Shown here one piece after another: positions 56,057-64,000 of a stretch of DNA of 64,000 nt. Positions within the stretch are counted from its first letter, which is position 1, and every line of letters starts with the position of its first letter. This DNA comes from Stemphylium vesicarium. Lineage: Eukaryota; Ascomycota; Dothideomycetes; Pleosporales; Pleosporaceae. The stretch is from positions 744,001 to 808,000 of the forward strand of contig QXCR01000001.1 in the NCBI GenBank assembly GCA_004380135.1, written 5' to 3'. The notes below the pieces were generated by a model. That model did no database searches, was not told the origin of the DNA, and saw nothing but the letters and a program-made list of their open reading frames with translations. Position numbers and translations under genes: made by a program.

Positions 56057-58012
56057 TCAACTACTCTTCCAATCACTACACCAAATAAACGTAGCACAGC
56101 GCCACTGCGTCCCGACCTCCTTCTGCCCACTCGGCCCAATCGGTCTGGGACAGACGAAGAACTGGCGTCCGCAATTTACACCTGGTTTCTTTGTCGTGAA
56201 AGTAACACAAGGTTCACCGTGTTCACAGCGAGGCGCTGGTTTCTTGGAGAAGAGCTTTGTCCAGGTTTCTCTTGAAGCTTCTTGGGAGGCGCGAGGGTCG
56301 GAGTCAAAAGGTTCGATGGATGGGGATGGTGGAGAGGGGGGAGGCGCTGTGTCTGTGGTCGTGGATTGGCTGGGGGGATCGGTGGATGTGGAGGGGGAGG
56401 CTGATGGTGGTGGTGCGTCGTTTGGTGGACTTGGATCTGGAGGCTTGCTGCGGGTTTGGAAAAAGCCCTTGAGTGATTGCTGGCCTTTGGTATTTTTGGA
56501 TGTGGTAGTCGGAGCGCTAGATTTACCACGCTTGACTGCTTTGGCGGGCGACCCAGAGGCTGAAGCGCGCCGCTTCTCGGCTAACTTAAGGGGGCTCTGT
56601 GATGATGGGGGTTTGCCGTTTGTGCTTGCGTACATGTCCGCTCTAGAGGCCTCTAGTGCCAGCTCTAGATCCCTATCCATGCGTTCTTCGGTCTTGTTCG
56701 AAGTGCTGACCTTAGCTTCGGCTGTGGGGCTTGGCTCAGTGACTGTAGGGATTGGTGTCATAGTGGCTTTGGGTGCCGCAGGCTTCATGTTGAACATGTC
56801 TCGAATGTTCCTCCTCTTAGTGAACTCGTTGAGTAATTTACCGCTCAGAGGCGGAACATCCTTGACCGCATCATAATCGCGCTGTCGTACGCCATCCTTG
56901 AACATGCCGACTGGGTTCATCAGATCCAGGATATGTGCCTCTTGTTCAATGCCCTTTGTTGCTGGTTCTGGTAGCAGGGGAACCTTATCTTTCGTGACTG
57001 CATACACTGGGCAATGATCGGAGCCCATCAGTCCCTCTTGGATGTTTGTCTCCTGGAACCAGTCCTTGATGGCAATGCTACACAGTATAAAGTCGATCCG
57101 CGATCCGAAGTTGCCCGGCCTGGCATTGATCTTCTGCTCCCAGTGGGTGAACATGCCTTCGCGGTCAGGGTGGAACTCGCGACAAAGATCGTACAGTACT
57201 GGCTCTTCTCTTCCCTCATCACGTTGACCAGGTACGTTTCCATTCAGCAAGAGCTGATTGAAGATGCGCCGGTTGGGTGTGCTCAGGTACTCGTCATGCG
57301 TCATCCCCTCGGACCGCATGTTATCCTCTGCCCTTGCAGTATCAATCAAGTCCCTGGAGACGTTCAAATCTCCCGTGAGTATGACATTCTTCCCCATCTT
57401 CGTCAAATTGCGTATCCGCGTCTCCAGCGCGGTGAGAAAGCCGATGCGAAACCCGTCTCGTAAGCCGTTGCTGTTGGCCGGGCTGTAGACGCCAAAGAGA
57501 ACAAAGGCTGGAAACTCAAGCACCAAGCATCGTCCTTCTGAGTCAAGGCTGTCGGCGTCGAGGTCGGGAGGGAGGCTTGCGATCTGCGTCGGGGTGAGGT
57601 AGCCGCCGATGCTGGCAGATTCGGGGAGGTTGCGGTAGGGTGTCGTCGAGTTGGGAGGACAGAGCGCGCCTAGGACGCCTTCTTCGGCGCGGATGGGAGC
57701 GCATACAGCCTGGCGCGTGTATATACCCACGCCAGAATACCCTTGAATATGTCAATATTCAGGAGTAGGAGAATGCATAGTGTAGAGCGACGTACCCTTC
57801 TTGTGCTTGGGCAGACTAAAGTAGCAGTCCCAGCCCGGTACGAGCACCATGTCATCCGTCAAGTCCTTGCGCTGGATCTTCAGTTCCTGCATGATGACGA
57901 TATCCGTCTCCAAGATATCGAACATGGCATTGAAGGTGCGATTCGTGCTCCATGGCTTGTACCCAAACGGGTTGCGGATCCCGTTGACATTCCAGGTGGT
58001 GATGCGAATCAT
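56057..58012 (-). CDS. APN2: DNA-(apurinic/apyrimidinic site) endonuclease 2
   Basis: A 633-aa protein in two exons, 58012-57796 and 57741-56057, with a 54-nt intron. It belongs to the exonuclease III-like AP endonucleases acting in base-excision repair. Exon 1: MIRITTWNVNGIRNPF (metal-binding Asn), DIVIMQELKIQRKDL (the family's catalytic Glu), and GWDCYFSLPKHKKGYSGVGIYTR formed across the splice. Exon 2: NVILTGDLNVSRDLID (Asp-x-Asn), FGSRIDFILCS, and GLMGSDHCPVYA (catalytic Asp-His). The C-terminal part is Apn2-specific: a Ser/Pro-rich linker, a PCNA-interacting box QQSLKGFF (56460-56483), and a GRF zinc finger with CEHGEPC, the Gly-Arg-Gln-Phe turn, FFVCPRP and WRCATFIW. The whole domain order is normal for fungal Apn2. 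Confidence 0.96.
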
Positions 58013-58372
58013 GATGTGAGATGTTATCAATTACGGAGGGCGACGACGGCTAGCGTAAACAAACGCAACCTTCATCCTCTCTTCCGCTCTGCTTCCATAA
58101 TCAACCGTGGAACATTTCGGGGAACGAAGTACGACGCGCCGACGCGACCAGTGCACGACGTCACATTACCCCAAGCTAGCGCCCACAACGGGCTAGCACG
58201 GGTGGTCGGGAAACTCCGCCAGCCAGAGGTCAGGTCATACGAGTTGCTCGCGCCAAGCCCTGTTTCGTCAATTCCGAGCTGCCCTCCGATCACAACCTCA
58301 CGCCAACACCAATTGCGATCCCAAAACCCCCCATCTCCACTCCACCGTCCGCAGACAGCCTCGTCTCTCGCC
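58013..58372. promoter_or_regulatory. 360-bp divergent promoter of APN2 and COX13
   Basis: Both genes start away from this segment. It includes a C/A-rich leader immediately upstream of COX13. No strong TATA-like motif seen. Confidence 0.5.
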
Positions 58373-59012
58373 ATGTTCGCCGCTCGATCTTTCGCCCGCG
58401 CCGCGCCTCGCCAGGCCCTTGCCCGCGCCCCTGCCCGCGCCGGCCGCCGCAACTACAGCTCCGAAAGCCCCAAGCAATTTGCCGGAGCAGAGGACAACGA
58501 GTTCAACCGTGAGCGTGCTCACATCTCGCAGCACGCTGGCGAGTCTGGCGAGTTCTGGCGCAAGCTTTCGCTCTAGTAAGTTTGCCCAGGCACTCAGAGA
58601 GAGTGTGGAAGAAGAATAGGAACATGGGTTGTGTGGGATGTGGATATGGAATTGAAGCCGAGTTGGGAGGATAGTGACAGCGTTCAGAAGATGATGGGAA
58701 AAATACGGTCTTTCTGAACAGATGCTGACCTTATTTCTAGCGTTGCTGTCCCCTGCATCATCGTCGCTACCGTCAACGCCAAGATCAGGTGGGACGCCCA
58801 CTGGGAGCACGTCGCCCACGAGGAGCACGAGCACCCCCGCTCCGAGAGGCCCGAGTACGCCTACCAGAACATCCGTACCAAGAACTACTTCTGGGGAGAC
58901 GGTGACAAGGTATGCACACTGTTCTTGAGATTGGGTATGCGAGCCTCCATCTAACGCACCATAGACCCTCTTCTGGAACGACAAGGTCAACTACCACAAG
59001 AAGGATGAGTAA
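58373..59012 (+). CDS. COX13: Cytochrome c oxidase subunit VIa
   Basis: A 139-aa precursor in three exons: 58373-58575, 58741-58909 and 58965-59012. The N-terminus, MFAARSFARAAPRQALARAP and ARAGRRNYSS, is an Arg/Ala-rich mitochondrial presequence with a likely cleavage just before the Ser-rich part. The mature chain has EFWRKLSLYVAVPCIIVATVNA (single membrane span; the Tyr codon is split by the 165-nt first intron), then the family signature HPRSERPEYAYQNIRTKNYFWGDGDK and a C-terminal TLFWNDKVNYHKKDE. It is a small supernumerary subunit of respiratory complex IV that modulates activity and dimer contacts. All three exons agree in phase. The gene is convergent with APC5 (178 bp between stops). 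Confidence 0.96.
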
Positions 59013-59190
59013 GCGATTGCATAGCACCCGCCTACAAACATTGATATCAAACACCATTCTCGAGCCATATCATATAGAGCAATTGCCGGGCTGAATGTGT
59101 ACATAGTACGAGAGCGCAAGCTGAGAGTAGACCAGCAATACATTTCCTTTGTGTCTGCAATCTTGCTGTGATACCACCTATTTCTTATTT

Positions 59191-61747
59191 TCACCCTTCT
59201 TGTGCTGCAAGCCCTTGTTCCCACACACTGTTGTGCCTCATTGCCCATTCCTCGGCTACCTTCTCATCGCCCCTCAATTTCGCAATAATCGCCTTCTTCA
59301 TCATCTGCTCGCATTCTCCCTCCAAGTATCCCGCTTTCATGAAACAGTCCTGGGCGCGATCGATGTAGAGCTCTGCCTTGGCGATGTTGGTTGAACAGGC
59401 ACGGGGCGAGGGAGATGAAGCGACTTTGGGCGTTAGAGGAGTTACTGGACGATTGACGGCGGTGGATGAAGAGGGACTGGGGTTAGCAAGACCTATGTAG
59501 GAATCCGCCAGGTGCGAGTACAAAGCTCCGACGAGCATATTGTCTACGCCTTCTAGAGCCTGCATTGTAAAAGCATCAGTCATCATCAAAACCCTGATCG
59601 AGGAAGCAGGAAAAAGAGAAGAGAACGTACCCGAGGCAACACGCCTTCAACTAATCTCTTCGCCTCTTGACACTCTCCCAACGAGTTCAAAATCGCGCCC
59701 AGACACCCCACTGCGCACCAGAGTGTATAGCCCAACCGGGCTCGGAAGCTTACGCCCGCTGCTCTGAGCGCGACGCTGAAGCCTCTCTCTGGCTTCCCCA
59801 CTTTAATCCACAGATCGGCCTGCATTAGCAGCACAGAAACTCGCTGCTGGATGTCTGTGTTGTCATCTTTGAGAGACTGAGCGAGCGAGGCGATGGTCTG
59901 ATAAGCGAGGGAAAACTGTGCCGTGGAAACAAGATAATCGACGTAGATTTCATGTTGGATAAACGACATTTCTGGATCAAGCGGCGGAGAAGAAGGCGAA
60001 CTGGTGGGTTTGAGTGTTTCGAGAAGGTGCTTGGCGGTTGGCCAGTCGGACCTTGGAGAAGTGTTAGTATTTCTGATTTCTATAGGAGATGCATGGATGG
60101 GTAATTGGGTGTAATACCTTCGTATAGCTCTCCTTAGCTTGATCAGTCCAATGCAAAGGACGAGGAACTGGTGGAACTTGAGCGACTTCCGTATCGAAGG
60201 GTCTATAACTTCCAGCATCGCAATCGCTTCGTCATAACGGCCACTTTGGCTTGTGATGAAGGCGCGGCGCCCGATCGCTCGGAGACGCTCTTCAACCGGA
60301 CAGGAATGCGAGTAGCAGTCGAGAAGCAGCTCGCAGTGTACATTAGAGAGATGCGGTATGCCGAGGCGGTTGTATAGAACTGCGGTCAAAAGCATCTGGC
60401 TGCCATAGCTGTTAATGTTATCTTTGATGTTGAGATGCGAGGATTGGTAGATGTGTTCGAGTGCTCGTGGGATAGAGTCGCCCTGACAAGATGTTAGTAT
60501 TGATACACGAATAGTTTTATGGGTCCACATACCGTCGTGAGGGATAGCTTCGCTTCGTTCAGTAAGCTTGCGCTGAGCAGGTTGTACATCTTGGCCTCCT
60601 TTGCTTTCGCTTTGAGAAATGTCAACGCGTCCCGTTCGCTTCCTAACATGCTCATATATCCTGCGCCCCTCATCTGCTTCGGATACGCCTTTGCCATGTG
60701 GTTCAACCAACTAAGACTGAAGCTCAAGCACGTCATATCTTGGTTCTCTCGAGCTGTTGCGATAGTCTCGTTGATAGCAGCTATGGCCTCGCCAAAGCAA
60801 CCAAAGTCCGCTTGCAGGATAGCCATGTGTAGCAAGGCGTACTGATAGAAGATTTTCTCGCGAGTCTGCATGGCATAATCGTAATATCGATGTAAGTTAT
60901 CGAACGCGGATGTATAATCTCCTGCTTTCCAGGCATCGAAGAACTGCACTAGGTGGGCTTGACGATGTACCAGGCCTGAAGAGTTGACCATACTGCGTAG
61001 CTGACCTTTCATTTCATCTGGAACGCGGTCCCCGAACCTCTGTAGCCGATCGAGCTGGAATTCTAGTACCCGGTCCAGGTCGTCCAGACTCATGCCTGCG
61101 CCTTGTTCTTCTTGCTCTTCCAGATGTCCGTATGCGATTTCGTACACGTCATCACCAGATCGTAGGCCCATCTCCGAGATAACCACGTCTACGCCGCCTG
61201 AAGCAAGGCCAGCAAGTCTCTTGGTCCATTGCGCTGTTGGGGCTCTGTACTTGATAAACGATGACCAGAGCTTCATTGAGTCATCGAATTGCAGCCTCGT
61301 GAACTCCAAATGTGCTCTGCGAACAAATGCACCAAGAGGAGAGGTTTTGGACAGATAAATACGCTCTGACGCATCTTCATCTTGGCTTGTTGGTGGCGGT
61401 GCAGTAACAATCTCCAGAATGCTGTCGAAGAGGGCATGCAGCGCATCGAAGGAGTTCATCTCCCACATCTGCTTGAGGAATAGATCAAGAAGGGTCCGGC
61501 CCGGCATGCTTGATGCATGTTCCTGTAGTACATCTTCGAATGCATCGATGGAGAAGGATGTGTCTTGCTGGTTGGTAGGCGCAGAAGGCTGTGGCCGAGC
61601 GCTGGACGGTGCTGAGGGTAGGCTGTTTGACAAGATGAAAGAGAGGATGGGTATCGTCGCGGAAGAAGGCAGAGGGGAGATGCAGTATAGACGAGTCAAT
61701 ACAAGAAGGCTGATCTTTTGTGCTGTGAGGTAGCGAGGTGTAGTCAT
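59191..61747 (-). CDS. APC5: Anaphase-promoting complex subunit 5
   Basis: A 789-aa protein in four exons: 61747-60533, 60482-60118, 60051-59631 and 59559-59191, introns of 50, 66 and 71 nt. Apc5 is a TPR-containing scaffold of the APC/C ubiquitin ligase that drives mitotic exit. The N-terminus MTTPRYLTAQKISLLVLTRLY, with SSATIPILSFILSNSLP, is typical of fungal Apc5. TPR-like helical repeats fill the rest: VHRQAHLVQFFDAWKAGDYTSAFDNLHRYYDY is the conserved Apc5 region (about 265-300), then ALLHMAILQADFGCFGEAIAAI. Later repeats include GRRAFITSQSGRYDEAIAML and LWCAVGCLGAILNSLGECQEA. Exon 4 gives the final TPR (IAKAELYIDRAQDCFMKAG) and ends WEQGLAAQEG. The parts come from different reading frames and are only continuous after splicing, which supports the model. 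Confidence 0.94.
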
Positions 61748-62130
61748 CCTTGTCGCATCTAACCCTGTTGTAGCTGTCTACAACAGTGAACGCAGCAAAC
61801 TCGATCCTCGGATTGTTGTGTCCAAGATCCTTTCTGAGATAGCTGACGGTCTGAAATTTGCATTACGCGCTAGTGAGAGCGATTGATGCGTTACTTTTCG
61901 ATTGCGCACTTTCCAAGTCGAGGTTGTTGGGGAGGTGGTGTAGAGGGACAAACAACCGAGGCGCGCGGCGCGTACCTGTCGCGAAGTCAGGCGGGCTGTA
62001 TTGGTTGCACCACGCACACGAGCAAGATACAGAACGGTCAATAGAGGAACTTTTTTTTTGGAAACCTGTAAGACTGAGGGTGTGCAGTAGACGAATTTAT
62101 TTGAATGCAAAAGGCTGACACTATGTACAT
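61748..62130. other. Intergenic between APC5 and the CIA30-type gene
   Basis: About 380 bp holding the APC5 promoter and the 3' end of the minus-strand gene to the right. A T-run is at 62050-62058. No gene seen. Confidence 0.5.
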
Positions 62131-62984
62131 CTATGTAATCGTCTCACGCGAAGCTTCACCGAACCCAGAGTCCTTTCTGGCAGCGCTCTTCAGATCCTGC
62201 TCACTCGACTGCAGTCTGGGGACCGGAGCGCTGTTCAAGAACTCGTCCTCGTCGGTCGCATTGGTCGCCCAGATCTTGCTGATGCTCAGATCGTATGGGC
62301 CTGGTATCCGATCTATCAACGATATGCCTACTGTCCGCACCTTCTGCGTCAACATCTCCCTCTGTGGTTCTACGACCTGTCCGTGGTTCGTGCGCACAAA
62401 TTCATTCCACTTGATCAAGATTGTCTCCCACTCTCCAGGAGTCTTGGAGTGTAAGAGGTGTTGGTGGATGTCGGTGGGAACGATGGACTCTGTCTGCACG
62501 TTTACAAAGTACTTGCGCCCGTCTGACTTGAACTGAATGGCGAGGAAGCCGTACATGCTCACATCCCACAACGACTTGCCGAAGATGGTCGAGCCGCGAT
62601 CGAGCGTTCTCCACCCAGCATATCCGGTTCTTTGAATGTGCGGTTGGTTGGGCGGTAGTTGGGTGGATATGGAGCCGTGGAAGCGGACATGCGGGGGTTC
62701 GTTCTGGGTGACGGGGTGGAAGTCGAAGTTTGCGGTAGAGTAGCCGCCGATGTCTTTATCGCTCATACGCTTGCATAGTTGCGTGTCCTCGGGCTGATTG
62801 AAGAGAATCAGAGGGAACGGCTTGGAGGGCGACTTGAGGCCTTCGAGCTTGAGCGCTGCACATGTTAGTGGCGGGCGCATCCAAGGTGCGTCTTCTGCAG
62901 CTCACCGAAGTTGGAGAGGCGCTTGAACTCGTCCAGACTGCGCTTGAAGAAGCCGGGCGCAAGACAAGCCGAGGTCGCGCGCAT
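62131..62984 (-). CDS. CIA30-type complex I intermediate-associated protein (NDUFAF1 family)
   Basis: Two exons, 62984-62906 and 62855-62131, separated by a 50-nt intron; 267 aa. The CIA30 domain covers most of the protein: LILFNQPEDTQLCKRMSDKDIGGYS is the family's start (SDxxIGGxS), FHGSISTQLPPN is a beta-sandwich strand, GYAGWRTLD and WDVSMYGFLAIQFKSDGRKYFVN form the core, GEWETILIKWNEFVRT is the conserved W/F block, and GISLIDRIPGPYDLSISKIWA the family's last strands. Members assist assembly of mitochondrial complex I; some paralogues have other roles. The N-terminus (MRATSACLAPGFFKRSLDEF) has basic residues and few acidic ones, so it may target mitochondria weakly. Divergent from a mitochondrial carrier gene. 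Confidence 0.9.
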
Positions 62985-63287
62985 CTTGATGTGTACCCAG
63001 GTAATGTCTATAGGGCGGGCCTTGAAAGCTGCGGGCGCAATTCACACGACGCAATGCAACAATGACGCCGCCGCGGTAGTCTTCGCCGGCCGCTAGCCGC
63101 ATTCGCCCTACATGCCAAAAATCTGGGGACATTTGCATGTACACCTCACTCGCCACTCTTGCGACTGAACAGGCCATCCGCATGATATTAGATCAGTTCA
63201 AGCCCCTTTGTAATACTGACCCTCGATCCGCCGCGCGCCTTTTCCAATTCGAAGCCCCCGCAATCCGCCACACGCCTCTGGTCCTCG
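62985..63287. promoter_or_regulatory. 303-bp divergent promoter of the CIA30-type and RIM2-like genes
   Basis: Both flanking genes encode probable mitochondrial proteins and start away from this segment. Co-regulation is an inference. The exact 5' end of the right-hand gene is not certain. Confidence 0.5.
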
Positions 63288-64000
63288 ATGACACTGCAAG
63301 AAACCTCCAGGTCTCGAAGCATTCGAGACAACACCGCCCAGTCGCTGCAGCCACTACCACCCTCGTCGCGGGAATTGGGAGAAGTGACTCCACCAAAACT
63401 GCCAGATGGCGCATCGGTAGCAAAGGCAGAGCCCAAATCTGGGAAGTCATGGGCGCATTTCGTCGCCGGAGGGTAAGAGGCAAAGTCTGTCTATGATGGC
63501 TCAAAAAGCTAACATTGCACAGGCTGGGCGGCATGGCCTCTGCGACTTTGACTGCTCCGCTGGATGTTCTTAAGACTCGTCTCCAATCCACCTTCTACCA
63601 GCAGCACCTCGCTGCCCTGCGTGCCGCTCGCGGATTGCCACCCATAGAGACCATGTCTTTCGCCCGTAGCTCTCTACTTCATATCCGGGAAACAGGAGAG
63701 ATATTGTGGCAAGTGCCCAAGGCAGAGGGATGGCGGGCGCTGTTCAAAGGTCTGGGGCCCAATCTTATCGGCGTGGTCCCCGCTCGCGCCATCAACTTTT
63801 TCGCCTATGGCAACGGCAAGCGGTTGATCAGTACACACTTCAACAACGGACAGGAGGCTGCATGGGTACATCTCTGCAGCGCTGCCACTGCTGGTATCGT
63901 GACAGGTACTGCGACGAATCCTATTTGGCTTGTCAAGACACGCCTGCAATTGGACAAAAACACCCATACCGATGGCCGAGGCCGGCAGTACAAGAATGCT
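63288..64000 (+). CDS. RIM2: Mitochondrial carrier, RIM2-like (pyrimidine nucleotide), 3' end beyond the window
   Basis: Exon 1 (63288-63472) encodes a polar N-terminus and then WAHFVAGG; a 50-nt intron with GCTAAC branch follows; exon 2 (63523 to the edge) continues LGGMASATLTAPLDVLKTRLQ and STFYQQHLAALRAARG. The first carrier repeat has the PxDxxK motif (PLDVLKTRLQ); the second begins HLCSAATAGIVTGTATNPIWLVKTRLQL, in which the Asp of the motif is replaced by Trp. PIWxxK is characteristic of the pyrimidine-nucleotide and folate/NAD carrier branch. The long insert in the first repeat and GWRALFKGLGPNLIGVVPARAINFFAYG match Rim2, which exchanges pyrimidine (deoxy)nucleoside triphosphates across the inner membrane. 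The third repeat lies beyond base 64000. Confidence 0.9.

Noticed and set aside
1..64000. tRNA genes, rRNA genes, CRISPR arrays and insertion sequences
   Set aside because: I looked for B-box-like GGTTCGA cores with matching arms, long direct repeats with spacers and terminal inverted repeats, and found none convincing by eye.

Overview
This window is nuclear DNA of a filamentous ascomycete. The evidence is the density of intron-bearing genes on both strands, short introns (mostly 48-67 nt) with GTATGT/GTAAGT-type donors and CTAAC/CTGAC branch sites, fungus-specific protein families, and conserved eukaryotic genes in recognisable fungal form (SED5, LOS1, APA2, CWC22, DPM2, COX13, APC5, APN2, RIM2). 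Style and gene content suggest Dothideomycetes, probably Pleosporales; that placement is inference. I saw no CRISPR array, insertion sequence, rRNA or tRNA gene, and no recognisable intact transposon or secondary-metabolite cluster.

Layout. 1-9.7 kb: two very large, low-complexity minus-strand coding regions, one running off the left edge; they may be one gene. 10.6-14.9 kb: Golgi syntaxin SED5 and a RING-like/coiled-coil protein. 16.1-18.7 kb: TFIIIA and the shared RNA polymerase subunit RPB6, divergent. 19-24.1 kb: S-formylglutathione hydrolase and the tRNA exportin LOS1. 24.7-28.1 kb: Ap4A phosphorylase and a Myb/SANT-like regulator. 28.1-30.3 kb: no gene found. 30.3-33 kb: a divergent pair of a kappa-class GST/DsbA-like enzyme and an HSDL2-like short-chain dehydrogenase. 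33-35 kb: an orphan coding fragment and a coiled-coil region followed by a long Gly-x3 repeat in another frame. 36-38.5 kb: a large coiled-coil protein of unknown function with no clear ATG. 39.8-46.5 kb: an APH-family kinase pseudogene, an intact five-exon unknown gene and a decayed F-box-like gene. 46.8-53.5 kb: CWC22, DPM2 and a DCAF-type WD40 protein. 54.1-55.7 kb: a third broken gene. 56-64 kb: APN2, COX13, APC5, a CIA30-type complex I assembly factor and the start of a RIM2-like mitochondrial carrier.

Most intact genes are housekeeping: RNA polymerase and tRNA handling (TFIIIA, RPB6, LOS1), splicing (CWC22), secretion and glycosylation (SED5, DPM2), protein turnover and cell cycle (DCAF, APC5), mitochondria (COX13, CIA30, RIM2), DNA repair (APN2) and detoxification (S-formylglutathione hydrolase, GST kappa, SDR). 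Several are head-to-head over 250-440 bp. The accessory part is a scatter of lineage-type genes, three of which carry clear disabling lesions. All spliced models were checked by hand for phase; none is supported by transcripts or database searches.
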